Shown here: piece after piece, positions 11,412 through 21,469 of the stretch
How the letters are laid out: each line of letters starts with the position of its first letter
How positions within the stretch are numbered: the stretch's first letter is position 1
Notes under the pieces: model-generated
Database searches by the model: none
Told to the model about the DNA's origin: nothing
Seen by the model: only the letters and a program-made list of their open reading frames with translations
From: Apostichopus japonicus
Taxonomy: Eukaryota; Echinodermata; Holothuroidea; Aspidochirotida; Stichopodidae
Length of the DNA: 64,000 bases
Assembly: GCF_037975245.1 (NCBI RefSeq)
Contig: NC_092577.1
Span: 13,133,513-13,197,512, forward strand
Direction: 5' to 3'
Position numbers and translations under genes: made by a program

Positions 11412-12373
11412 CTTTATAACTTCTTATATCACATTCTGTTTTCTCTTTAATATTTGATACATTTTTCGACTCCTTTTTACAAATATTTGATATTCACACT
11501 GGTTTTAATTAATGGAATGCAAATGAAAAGTAAATTTGAATGATCGATGTGAGTAATAAACCGCCTCATGATTAACGGAACACACTGATAAATGCTAATG
11601 CCGAACAGCCTAGAAGTGATCGTTATCAACACTCAATGAAGCCCCCATCCTTTATGTTACAGAGAGGCAGAAGTCCTCGTATGCCGTACGCATCAAATAG
11701 GCTGGTACGAAAATCAACTTATTTCCCAGGTTCTATAATGGTAACTTCGTTGGACGTCATGCCCAGACAGATGTCGTTTATAACGCACAGTATCTAACCT
11801 ATATGGATGTTGTCCTGATCTTAAGGCGTGCTGGGAGGGGGAATTTCATCGTTAATCGGGGGCTATGACTCAGTTGGAGATTTATATTAACATTCAGCTT
11901 GTGGAAAAATTAGATCCATAGCACGGGTGAAGAATATATATTAGCACAACCATTTAGAGCTACTTGTAGACCTAATTTATATGATTGGAATTATTATTAT
12001 TTTGGGATGACCCCTAGATCTAGACAATCACGCGTACAGTACGTGCAGTTTACGTGGAAGCTGCTTGGCTACGCTTTCGATTGCTTCTAACGAGAAATTT
12101 AAGCAAATGCCGTTATAGTGTAATTGAACATACATTTTAACATCTTTTTTTCAACATTAATTTGAGAAAAAGGGGCAGAGAATAAAAAAATAAAAAAAAT
12201 CTTCTTTGAAGTTTTGATCGTTCATTTGAATGATCGAATCTGCGTTATATTTTATATGCTAACTATAGATACTTTTACAAATGCAATGTCAAATTTGCAA
12301 GGAATTTCTTGACGATTGCATTGGATTATATTTCAAGAAAAGAAATCTGGAATTAATATTAGCTGAGTTAACT
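10731..12373. other. Intergenic region between convergent SLC16-like and NXPE-like genes
   Basis: The two genes converge here, so both 3' UTRs must lie in this stretch; I cannot fix their ends. It contains a (TA)n tract at 11318-11408. No further gene or RNA is supported. Confidence 0.5.
11318..11408. repeat. (TA)n microsatellite
   Basis: Nearly uninterrupted TA dinucleotides for about 90 bp. Confidence 0.95.
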
Positions 12374-13219
12374 TTAGGCCAGACAAACATAAGTCAAAAT
12401 TAAATTGATTAAATTATCAATGATTGGGTGTTCTGGATGCGTAAGATCAGGAAAGGGTTGGGCTCGTGTGATATCCCAGGCATTCAAATAACCGAGTGAA
12501 GCATCATCTCCGAAAACCTCTCTTAAAATCATCTCTTGTCTTTGCGTGTGCCAATCACTAGATACTAACATAATCCCTTGATTAACGTAATCCCTAGTAT
12601 TTGTGCCTCTCACGATCAGTTTTAATCCAGGTAATCGCTTTCTCAAACGATTAATAGCCTCTTTAACACCTCTAAGTCGTTTTTCATAATAACTTTCTCC
12701 GGATATAGCAAAATGCGCCCAATAAGATAATAACAGTACTTCATTAGATCCTTCTCCTCCGGTTATGTTGTCTATTTCTTTGGCAGCGTAGTGGTTATCA
12801 ATTCGCTTTGTTCCTCCGTTAGGAATTCCATGAAAATGAAAATAGAGAGTGAAATTCCCTCGTTTACACAGTAATTCGCGTTTTTTGTCGTCGCTAGGCG
12901 GTAGTGATTTTTTTCATAACATAACTTTTTCCCTCTCAAATTTAAATATAACTGTCGAGCCGTAGAATCTCCGTAAATGCGGAGCATTTTGTCGCTGAGA
13001 CAATCACGTGTTTCCTTGTGAGTAAACTTTGCTATTTGACAGTTGAATGGGTGCCAAGTTTCCTCAAAGATGAATCCGTTTGGATGAGCAGTCGGTGGAC
13101 CCGATGCTTTACAGTAAGGGAGACTTTCTATAGGAACATATCCAGGTGTTTGTCTTCGGCTGTCGACTTCATCGTTGACAAGGATTGGTCTAATGCCATG
13201 TTGAACAACTTTGCGTGTT
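12374..13219 (-). CDS. NXPE-family protein, C-terminal exon (PC-esterase domain) with a frameshift
   Basis: The acceptor TTTTGTCTGCAG ends at 13220 on the minus strand. The exon gives ETWHPFNCQIAKF followed by CLSDKMLRIYGDSTARQLY, the GDS nucleophile block of the NXPE C-terminal PC-esterase (SGNH-like) domain. It ends with YLNAWDITRAQPFPDLTHPE and LILTYVCLA, stop TAA at 12374. The WD..H..HP region corresponds to the Asp/His catalytic block of the family. The reading frame changes at a run of seven A (minus strand, about 12913-12919): upstream frame gives LCYEKNHYR, downstream frame gives NFTLYFHFHGIPNGGTKRID and then STNEV-like core without further breaks. The shift may be a homopolymer error or a true lesion. 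Confidence 0.8.
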
Positions 13220-13311
13220 CTGCAGACAAAATGGAATAACAATTCATTACAAGATGACTATGGAACGCCGAAAGGATCCAACATCCAATAATTATTATGA
13301 TAGTATAGTGG

Positions 13312-13748
13312 GCATTTATTCATTAGCGTATTCATTCATTCATTCGTGCGTTCATCCATTCATTTATGTATTCGTGCATTCATTCAGTCAAGCATTGATT
13401 CATAATTTCTTTCATTCATTTATTTATTTATTTATTTATTAATTCATTCATTCTTTCGTTCATTCATTCATTCATTCATTCATTCATACATTCATTCATT
13501 CATTCATTCATTCATTCATCCATCCATCCATTGATTCATTCTTTCTTCATTCATTCATTCATGTATTGGTGCATTCATTCATTCAAGCATTGATTCATAA
13601 TTTATTTCAGTCATTCATTCATTCATTCATTCATTCATTTATTTATTCATTCATTCATTCGTTCTTCATTCATGCATTCATCATTCCATCCATTAATTCA
13701 TTAATTGATTCATTCTTTCTTCATTTATTCATTCATTTATTTATTGAT
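13312..13748. repeat. (ATTC)n tetranucleotide repeat block
   Basis: About 430 bp of CATT/ATTC tetramers with point variants, inside the second intron of the NXPE-like gene. It generates long FIHSFIHS-type frames on the plus strand that are not genes. Confidence 0.95.
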
Positions 13749-14118
13749 GTCTTCACAACAGCAGTGCAAAGTAAAGAACACACCGTTTAAAAAAACGAAA
13801 CAATTTTTATGTTATGAAGAGGAAGTCAATTGAAAACCTTGGTGGGCTTGACAAGAGCAGACTCCCTGAAAAAAAAAAACAGCAGTATGTGAAGAATGAA
13901 AACTTTCCTGAATAAGACGGAAGAAAGTACGAAGAAGGTGCGTAATGCCAAAAAGCACAACCTATCCCTACATATCCATCTTACGGCCTCCCTTCACCAC
14001 CTCTCTCTCTCTCTTACTCCCTGCCCCTCCACAATACTAAATCTGAATGATACGCAGTGTAAGCTTAAGAGGTTTCTATGTAAAGTCTTGGTAAATGGGT
14101 TCTTTAATCCATACTTAC

Positions 14119-14258
14119 ACTTCAAGAATTTTCACCTCATCCCCTCTAATTTCAGACGTTAGATCAGATAATAATTTAATTTTATCTTGGTGGAAGGCTA
14201 CCCAGTGTCTGCACGTTAAGTTCTTATCTTTCGGAACATTGCAGTAAAAGGGTGCCCC
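14119..14258 (-). CDS. NXPE-family protein, middle exon
   Basis: The minus strand reads GAPFYCNVPKDKNLTCRHW, then KIKLLSDLTSEIRGDEVKILEV up to donor GTAAGT at 14118. The pattern FYC...(P)LTC...E...(V)xI is the segment that links the N-terminal and esterase domains in NXPE proteins. The two leftover bases (GT) join to the A at 13219 to make a valine codon, so the 3' junction is phase-perfect. The 5' junction is less clean: to keep FYC and phase 0 the exon must start near 14258, where the intron would end TTCATTG rather than in AG. An AG exists at 14225-14226 but would remove the conserved FYC and break the phase. Confidence 0.6.
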
Positions 14259-14846
14259 CAATGAAAAAGTTGAGGGGGCAAATGCATGATAAGCCCCCCC
14301 CCCCCCAATATTTACCAAGGCTCCGAAACGTGCATCTGCCCATTTTTCAATGCATACTTGTCGATCTGTCCGATGCACACGTATACTATATAGGTGTTAT
14401 AACTTTAGTAAATGCTGGGGGGACCCTCGGCCCGTCCCTTGGCTATAGACCACATTGTCACCCCAACCGCGTCTTCACGCCCCGTGAAAAGTGGAAGCAA
14501 TGAGTGTGAGTACCGGTAAGCGCAACACAACTTCGTCTTAGGCCAATGACTTGCCTCATTTCAGCCAGTTCTCCAACATCCCCTTACTACACTCAAAAAA
14601 CGTCTACACTACGAGTAAGAGCTACTCTCTTTAAACACCATCGAATATACAAATTACAATGTTTTTACAAATTTTTACGTGCAATCTGAGAAATTGCAGG
14701 CTTGAGACCCATATTTTAGGGCTAGGTATTCGCAGCCTAAAACACTCGGGAAGTGCACCGCTTAGATAGTCTCCACACATTAGCCCCCCTCCCCCAATAA
14801 TTTTCCCGTTCCGCCGCGCCTGTATCAAGTATACATTTAAACAAAC
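14259..14846 (-). other. Intron of the NXPE-like gene with poly-C repeats
   Basis: Two copies of the C-run dispersed repeat lie here (about 14260-14340 and 14775-14822). The second ends with GTTCCGCCGCGCC, similar to the termini of the hAT-like element at 7695-8459. No exon is visible. Confidence 0.5.
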
Positions 14847-15380
14847 CTTTGGAGGTCTCTCAGAGCAATCGACATTTTCTGCCCGCTTCACCCCAGCATC
14901 ATCTACCATCTCAAACTCTCCCACGTAATTATTGGCATAAGATCGTTGACCGTCTAAAGAAGGGCTGAACAATGGGATCGCCTCCGCTGGGTGAACCAGT
15001 AATACCTCGATGTTCATCAAACCTTCCCACAGCAAAGGGAATGACGCCATATAAGTACCGTTGCGGTAATCGACGAATTTATCAGCGATAACCGCCGCAT
15101 AAGGAACGCTCGAGAAGAGCTTTATCCTGAAGAAGTCTTCACCGTATAACTTTGGTCGGTTAAGATTATCCATGGCTTCGATTCGGATGAAAATTCTGTC
15201 ACATAAACTATATCGCAGTTTGGGATTTATAAGAGTAACTTTGGTAAAGTTAGGACTGGTAACATTGTCGAAGGGAAGCGTTTTCATCGGCACTCGGTTT
15301 GTAGATCTGATTGGCTCAAAGTTAACCCTGCCAGTGACGTCATGTGAACATGCAACAGGATGATGGGCCTTGGGTTCAAA
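14847..15380 (-). CDS. NXPE-family protein, N-terminal domain exon
   Basis: The acceptor TTTCTCTCTACAAG is immediately upstream and the donor GTTTGT at 14846 follows codon AAG, so both boundaries are phase 0. The 178 codons contain TKVTLINPKLRYSLCDRIFI, RIEAMDNLNRPKLYGEDFFR, DYRNGTYMASFPLLWEGLMN and VLLVHPAEAIPLF. This is the immunoglobulin-like neurexophilin-type fold of NXPE proteins: C-G/D-x-L/I, A-x-D-x-x-x-R-x-K-x-Y-G-G/E-D-F, D-x-x-N-G-T-Y and HP-S/A-E. A second possible acceptor (GGCAG near 15344) would shorten the exon; I prefer the outer one because of its pyrimidine tract. Confidence 0.85.
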
Positions 15381-16089
15381 CTTGTAGAGAGAAACAAAGA
15401 TAAGAAATAGTAATTAATAACTGAAATGTTATAAGCGCAAAGAATTATGACATATTGTAGAACAAACAATGTTGACTGGTTTTAATAAATAAAATGATAT
15501 GAAATGTCAGTCATCAGCTTCATTATTACGTCATCACGACAATTTGAGGCAAATTTGACATGATAATGTGAGATATCAAAAACGGAATACAACGTGTAAT
15601 TTTACAAATTTGGAAATCTGATATCACCAACTTGAAATAAATCGTCATAGAACCAAGGTGATTACTTTTACTTAAGAGACGGGAGCCAGTGGGCCATTCG
15701 TCCACTCCGCCTCCCCATATCTCACCTCCCATCGTCAGTGGAATAGATCCGTCGAGGGATTTTTAAATTCACCAGAGGAAGAATTATATAATTACTATAC
15801 GGGTGTATCCCCCCCCCCCTCCCCCTTCCACATTCCCTCCTATTCAGCATCCACCCCTGTAACTCGCCAGGGTATTTATTATTAGTATTATTATTATTAT
15901 TAATTCCATTATTATTAATTCCATGTAAAAATATGACTCAGATTGCAATATGTGACGTTTAAACTTTTATTCTGTGAGAGGATCCTTAGACCCACCTACA
16001 CTGGAGTCGGCCTCATTGACCCCAGGGCCATCCTCTCCTTAATAAATCCTTGCTTCGCCGCTGGCCCTTCAGAGGAAATTTAACCCCCA

Positions 16090-16300
16090 GAATACCGAAA
16101 CAAACTTCTACCCTCTACCACCGGGATCCGAATCCGGGCCTCCCGCTTTATATGCAGACACCCTAACCAACTCGGCCATGGACACTGAATGTATGTCCAG
16201 AGGTTGGAAGCCAGTAATGAAGGTCGTTTTTCCACTGCAAGTTGTTAACCAACGATTATAACATTGTATCGTTGTACATTCTTTATGTCGAGGAAACAAA
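16090..16300 (-). repeat. tRNA-derived SINE-like repeat, family A
   Basis: The minus strand has an A-box-like TGGCCGAGTTGGTTAGG and a B-box-like GGATTCGGATCC about 45 bp apart, inside a tRNA-like head. The same head and flank (ATGTCCAGAGGTT...GAAGGTCGT) recur in a second copy at 20070-20165. The lack of a proper acceptor stem and the repeated flank argue against a functional tRNA gene. Confidence 0.7.
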
Positions 16301-16789
16301 GAGGAGATTGGCGGATCGTGAACATCTCTCTGGTTTTCCTCAAGAAAACGGGCACTATACCTTTTCTTCTTACAGTTGTTTACTTTGGTAGCACGAAGTT
16401 GGTATGTAATGCAGCTGCAGTTATAGATGCAAAGAAGTGCTAAGTTACGCTAACTTATATTGTCATTGATCTTGGTTGCAGCGATTGAAGGCTTATAGTT
16501 TTGTCTGAGGCCAAGTACCTCGAACACGACTTTAAAACTTAGCTCCGTGGTCATTGGTACTTGTCACACTCACAAACCTAAGTGTGGACAATTCAAACAA
16601 TCCCAAAATGGGGCACTTCAATGCAACACATCTACATGTTCACTTTTTTTTTGGGGGGGGGGGGCTTCCCCTATAGGGTGCAGCCACAAACAGGCGAACG
16701 CAACTATATTTACAAGTAACTTGCAAGTCCCCATGCAGTATACACTTGGATCAAGAGAGGCAATGGAGAAAAAGGACACAACGTAATGA

Positions 16790-16872
16790 TCTGGCCAGGA
16801 CTCGAACCTGCAAACATTTGATCACAAGTCCACTGCCTTAACCACTTGACCGCAACGCTCTCACTACAGTGT
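16790..16872 (-). repeat. tRNA-derived SINE-like repeat, family B
   Basis: The minus strand reads GGTCAAGTGGTTAAGGCAGT (A box) and GCAGGTTCGAGTCCTGGCC (B box). The D-arm and T-arm words resemble tRNA-Ser/Leu, but the long variable arm and a paired acceptor stem are missing, so this is not a tRNA gene. Confidence 0.6.
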
Positions 16873-17510
16873 GATAAAAAAAAAACAAGTGCAGCAACGC
16901 TGCAGAAGCCCAGCTAAGCTTTTGTTTGAGAAATTTGTTTTGATTGGCATTATTTCTGAGCAGCTTATCCGTTCGCTTGTGGTAAATATAGAACATTAAG
17001 CGGGAAAACGGTGGCATTGCCTTTGTCTCCTTCTAAGCAGAGCAACCTACTTTGTTACAATGTTTGAAAGTTCTAAACATTTATTTTGGAAAACATATAC
17101 ATACAGATAAATGTATTTCTTTTTATTAAAATAGACAATGTTAAAAGTTGAAATAACTTTGAATTTCAAAAGACATAAGATGTGTTCTTGAAATACTAAA
17201 AAGTACGGAGCTGCCTTTGTAGTATCTTTAAACCAGAATTCAAACCTGTACTGAGATTTGAGCAATGACGTCATCGTAACAGGGTATGAGGCAATGTTAT
17301 CCTTTGAAATATCATGAAAACGTTTTGTAACATTTGCCGAAATGGACTTATTTTCAACGATACTCTTTGAGAAAGGTCACCCCCATGAAAGAACTTGGGC
17401 ACGAAAACCAAACTACCGAACGACTGGTCCGCTCTCAACCCCAGTCCCCTTGCATCGGGACTGTGACTGTGTGATCATCGTCGGATGTGTTTCACCATTC
17501 CACTCAAAAG

Positions 17511-17546
17511 GATACTACACATGATCTTAGCCAAAAGGCTGAGAAG
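17511..17546 (-). pseudogene. U2 snRNA 5'-end fragment
   Basis: The minus strand contains CTTCTCAGCCTTTTGGCTAA followed by GATCATGTGTAGTATC, 36 nt matching the highly conserved 5' region of U2 snRNA from about nt 5 to 41 (branch-site interacting region included). The match stops abruptly after GTAGTATC. Neither the Sm site nor later stem-loops follow, so this is a truncated snRNA-derived fragment, probably retroposed or part of a chimeric repeat. Confidence 0.65.
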
Positions 17547-18172
17547 GTTGTTAACTTAGCTCATTGTTATTCCCCGAAAAATTTCCTGATGTTATCGTAT
17601 TCCGTGAAATTTCCTTCAAAGTGGAAATACACACGAACATATTTATGCCATAGATTGTTGTACTTATTACCAGGGATAAACTATATGCCCCATTGCAAAA
17701 CAAAGCACCGACAGTATATGCACTTCGGTAGTTTTCATTCATGGAATAATAGAACGAAAACGTAAAAAAAAGTATTCCTCTGCTAAGCTGATAAAATGTT
17801 GTGGATACCACGTTTCACTTGTGCTGACCCAAAATTGCTCACGAAAATTGCACCCATACAAGAATTGAACGACTTGCAACTTGTTGACAATTGACGTACC
17901 ACAGAGAAACGTTAAAGAACGAAAATCTGAATCGGCTCCAAAATACTATAGGTCATTCTCACATGTCATATCCCACACACAAACTGTCGAAAAGTTCAAA
18001 TTGCAAATCTGACATCGGACTAGATAGCATGCCTGAATAACAAGTAAATATTTCAATGACGTGCACAAATGGGGAGAGGGCGGGTGGGGATCTTGGCCCC
18101 CACTTTCGTGGCTAGTCGGGGGAAATCACTCAGTCGGGATATGGCTCACTTAGTGGATAACCATTTATCTAA

Positions 18173-19460
18173 ACTGTAAGAAACGACCGTAAATTTGACG
18201 GTATTTTACCGTGCTTTTCTATTTCTACAGCAGCGTACTGTAAGTTGAGTTTACAGTAATTTACTGTCGTTTCTTGCCAATTATGAAATGTCAGGAATAG
18301 ATTCAGAAACCTACAGTGGGCCTACATCATTACTGTATTTTGGACTCGACTTGACTCCCACAATGCATTGCATAATACGTGGCAACTGGTACGGTGCTGG
18401 TGCACTGATCTCTACACTAACAGTGTGCTGGTGGTCATGCAGTTAGGGGAGAAGTTCAACTGAATAATTTGCTTGTTGCCGTTTGTTAACGCGCCTCAGA
18501 CCTACCTACGTACATTGTTGGTAGTCATTGAATGTTAACAGTTGTAAGGATCGTTAATATGTAAAATAAATTGACTGGCATTATCTGTAATTCTAAAAAA
18601 TATATGGTTCATAACGGCGGTTGCTCGGTAGGCCTACATGACAACGGAACTAACGTAACGTAGGCTAGGCCTAATACAGACAACGCTAGGCTTACGGGTA
18701 CACTGTGGTAGAACTTGGAAGTTAGTCACAAGTAGGCCTACGCGCTGGCCCTATGCCTATGTTATGGTACTCGGATCGATTCTATGATAGGCTACTAGCT
18801 TTTTTGATAAGTTATTAGCCCTGTAGCCCAGTTTGTATAAATACCATTCTTTATTTCAATACCTTAATTAGAAGCTGTTTTGCGTGAAGACAAACATTAC
18901 AATAAAGGTAATATGTGAAATCAACTTTTAGAAGTTTTTGTCTCTTTTTTTCTTATCTTTTTTTGAGTCAGTTTTTGTTTTCTTAATAAACCACATGTTG
19001 TTAGCAACCTTGTTTGAAAGGCAAGAAATTGCGTATTAATAGCTCTCAGCTGCAGATGGGAATTTTTCCTGTTAGGGTTTGATTGGATTGGTACTTTCTT
19101 CATGGAAAACTCGTATCGGTTATAAAGTGATAGTTAATAGCAGAGAACTACTGTTTTCCCCATATAGTTTACAGTAGCAAACAATTTTATATTAATCATT
19201 TACAGTAAAATACTGTTTCCTACAATAATCGATTTACAGTAATTGATTTTATTACTGCATCATTTTACAGTAATGTACTGTTTTCTACAATTATAATTAT
19301 TCTACAGTAATTGATTTTTTTTACTCTAACATTTTACAGTATAGTACTGTAGATATATTTTACAGCAAGAGGTTTTTTACCGTAAAATTTACAGTAAATT
19401 ACTGGCAACTCTGCTGCCAGTAATTTACTGTAAAATTTACAGGTAATTGTTTACAGTGTA
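18173..19460. mobile_element. MITE-like element with CACTGTAAA-type palindromic ends
   Basis: The left end reads AACTGTAAGAAACGACCGTAAA... and the right end, inverted, CACTGTAAACAATTACCTGTAAA.... Both are followed inward by repeated ACAGTAAATTACTGT palindromes (18238-18275 and 19170-19445), with a strong hairpin at 19388-19442. No transposase ORF was found in about 1.3 kb. I could not establish a target duplication, so the superfamily is left open. The interior (18280-19150) has no recognised feature. Confidence 0.55.
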
Positions 19461-19759
19461 CGTAGTCTGTCTCCCTGGCCAATTTTACATAGTAATTGAT
19501 AGCACCAGTTTGCATCTAGCTAGTTTTTCCCTGTGTAAAATATTACCAAGGGGACACCCCCTCCCATTAGACCGTCCCCCATATTAGTCAGGGGAATCCC
19601 AAGTCTGCCCCTTCCCTACATACACACACCAAGAAATCCTACGCACGCCACTCCAGTATTTGACTTAATCAAGTCTCATACGCGGTGGAATTATTTCCCA
19701 AAATGACGGGAAAATTGAGATGAAAGATATTTTGCTAATAATAATATACTAAAAATATT

Positions 19760-19945
19760 TGATTTTTATAAAGCGCTTTAGCGATAGGTTTCAAAGCGCT
19801 TTACATACGTTATATTACCCCTAATCAATGATAACCTGTCCCAGAGACAATCCCTTTAGTCGGTTGAAGTTATATACTGCGCCCAGTGACAAGTTACCTC
19901 ACAGGCAGTATCCATTTAACCCCTGGGTGAAGAGAGGCAAGTGAG
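19760..19945. repeat. Dispersed repeat with AAAGCGCTTTA words
   Basis: Paired AAAGCGCTTTA words (19770 and 19793) followed by a conserved-looking block, ATAACCTGTCCCAGAGACAA and CACAGGCAGTATCCATTTAA. It looks like the end of a dispersed element; family not identified. Confidence 0.4.

Positions 19946-19948
<3 letters not shown>

Positions 19949-20028
<80 letters not shown>
19949..20028. repeat. (TA)n microsatellite
   Basis: About 80 bp of TA dinucleotides. Confidence 0.95.
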
Positions 20029-20034
<6 letters not shown>

Positions 20035-20069
20035 CTATAGTTGAAAACGTAATGAGTTGGAAAATTAAG

Positions 20070-20165
20070 AACAGTGCGGACACCCTAACCAACTAGGCTA
20101 TGGACGCTGATTGTATGTCCAGAGGTTTGAAACCGCGGTAAGAAGGTCGTAATTCCACTATATGC
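20070..20165 (-). repeat. tRNA-derived SINE-like repeat, family A, second copy
   Basis: On the plus strand GCGGACACCCTAACCAACTA and ATGTCCAGAGGTTTGAAACC match the copy at 16140-16215 with substitutions. It is truncated on the B-box side. Confidence 0.6.
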
Positions 20166-20342
20166 CTATGTCACCTGTATTGAGCAATACTAGTTCTGTT
20201 TTTGGTGACATATTTGCCTTTCTCTACAGATCAAACATGATTCTAACCAACTCGAAGTCATTTGTGATTCCTATGGCCGGATATCGAAAGAGATACTTTA
20301 AACAGACTATTGTTAATGAAATGGAGGTAAACGACACAGGCA

Positions 20343-20345
<3 letters not shown>

Positions 20346-20424
<79 letters not shown>

Positions 20425-20485
20425 CCTATATATAGCCTATATATAGCCCATATATATATATAATAAATATATATATATATAATAA
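20346..20485. repeat. (TA)n tract with TATAGCC interruptions
   Basis: TA dinucleotides to about 20422, then repeats of TATATAGCC and AATAAATATA. It abuts the 3' end of the ribozyme-bearing element. Confidence 0.9.
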
Positions 20486-20514
20486 ATAAAGATCAACACA
20501 CCAGAAAAATTCCA

Positions 20515-20558
20515 CTTCACGACCGGTTTCGTCATTTTTTGGGACTCATCAGGCGAAG
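20515..20558 (-). ncRNA. Type I hammerhead ribozyme core
   Basis: The minus strand gives stem I strand CTTCGC, core CTGATGA, stem II GTC...GAC with an A-rich loop, core GAAA, minimal stem III ACCGGT, cleavage-site C, then GTGAAG, which pairs with CTTCGC over six positions including one wobble. All conserved core bases are present. Stem III is a self-complementary CCGG without a loop, as in short-stem-III hammerheads that act best as dimers. One stem II pair (C-T) is mismatched. Confidence 0.87.
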
Positions 20559-20853
20559 GTAGGAATCGAACCCCGGATCTTGTGTCACAGACCGAAGTCC
20601 GCACTACTCGACCACAGTGATTCTACTGGTATGTGAATGCGTATAAACTTGCTATATATAACTGTTGATGAGGGCGTATAACCCAAGTGATATGATTGTA
20701 CAGAGTGAACCCCTGGTGCTTTGAATCTGACAATTTACCCAGAATTACCCCTTATTATAGGCATGCCAAGCCGTAAATAAGAAATGAAAGTGTAGCAATG
20801 GTGTCACAGATATATAGTAAATAAATAAAGATCATCACACCAGAAAAATTCCA

Positions 20854-20897
20854 CTTCACGACCAGCTTCATCCCTTTAAAGGACTCATCAGGCGAAG
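20854..20897 (-). ncRNA. Hammerhead ribozyme core, partly degenerate
   Basis: Same layout as the copy at 20515-20558: CTTCGC, CTGATGA, GTCC...GGGA and GTGAAG are present. The GAAA box reads GAAG and stem III is CTGG/TC, which can only form with G-U wobbles. Activity is doubtful. Confidence 0.7.
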
Positions 20898-21277
20898 GTA
20901 GGAATCTAACCCCGTATCTTGTGTCACAGACCGAAGTCCGCACCACTCGACCTACAGTGATTTTACTGGTATGTGAATGCGTATAAACTGGCTATGTATA
21001 TATAACTGTCAATGAGGGCGCATTACCCAAGTGTTATGATTGTACAGAGTGCACCCCTGGTGCTTTTAATCTGACAATTTACACAGAATTACCACTTATT
21101 ATAGGCAAGCCAAGCCGTAAATAAGAAATGAAAGTGTAGCTATATATCTCTGTCATACCACTTGCTACACATTTATTTCTTATAAATATATATATATATA
21201 TATATATAAAAAATATATTTATTCTTCTCATATATTTTAGTAGTTTTGTTGAAGCGATTTTGTAAAAAAAAACTTAC

Positions 21278-21469
21278 CGTATATGCGGATGCGATTTTAG
21301 GTGGTTGGAGCACAGTGGCTGCTGTGCTGTTCGTGTCAAAAAGAGCAATTCCATGGGAAAGTTCATTGTAACAAAATTTCAGCAAGAAAACGCAGACTAC
21401 AATCAACCCAAAAACTGTTGAATGCGTCTTACGAATGTTCATATTGGCAATCCAAAGGTTGGTGTTCAC
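21278..21469 (-). CDS. NXPE-family protein, first coding exon (signal anchor)
   Basis: ATG at 21469 opens 64 codons ending at donor GTAAGT (21277), phase 0, matching the phase-0 acceptor at 15380. The protein starts MNTNLWIANMNIRKTHSTVF, then GLIVVCVFLLKFCY, a single hydrophobic helix near residues 18-35 preceded by basic residues, as in the type II signal-anchor of NXPE proteins. An N-glycosylation-type NST follows. Assembly of the four exons gives about 1712 nt, one base off a multiple of three because of the A-run shift in the last exon. I link this exon to the gene by phase, strand and family topology; another small exon in the 5.9-kb intron cannot be excluded. Confidence 0.6.

Larger units (their letters stand above)
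20486..21185 (-). mobile_element. Retrozyme-like element: tandem dimer of a ~340-bp ribozyme unit
   Basis: Read on the minus strand, two head-to-tail units occur, each with TTATTTACGGCTTGGC, TGTACAATCATA, GGTCGAGTGGTGCGGACTTC (A-box-like), CACAAGATCCGGGGTTCGAT (B-box-like) and a hammerhead ribozyme. The two predicted cleavage sites are 339 bp apart (20520/20521 and 20859/20860). Units differ by scattered substitutions. The stretch after the second ribozyme is TGGAATTTTTCTGGTGTG and a T-rich tail into (TA)n. Tandem units bounded by hammerhead sites are the hallmark of retrozymes; the tRNA-like internal promoter is SINE-like. At the outer end, 21140-21180 is an inverted copy of an internal segment of the unit. 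Confidence 0.85.

Noticed and set aside
13215-13790. Plus-strand frames full of FIHSFIHS repeats
   Set aside because: Direct translation of the (ATTC)n microsatellite.
16795-16870. Possible functional tRNA gene (Ser/Leu-like)
   Set aside because: A and B boxes are present but the acceptor stem does not pair and the variable arm is missing; treated as SINE-like.
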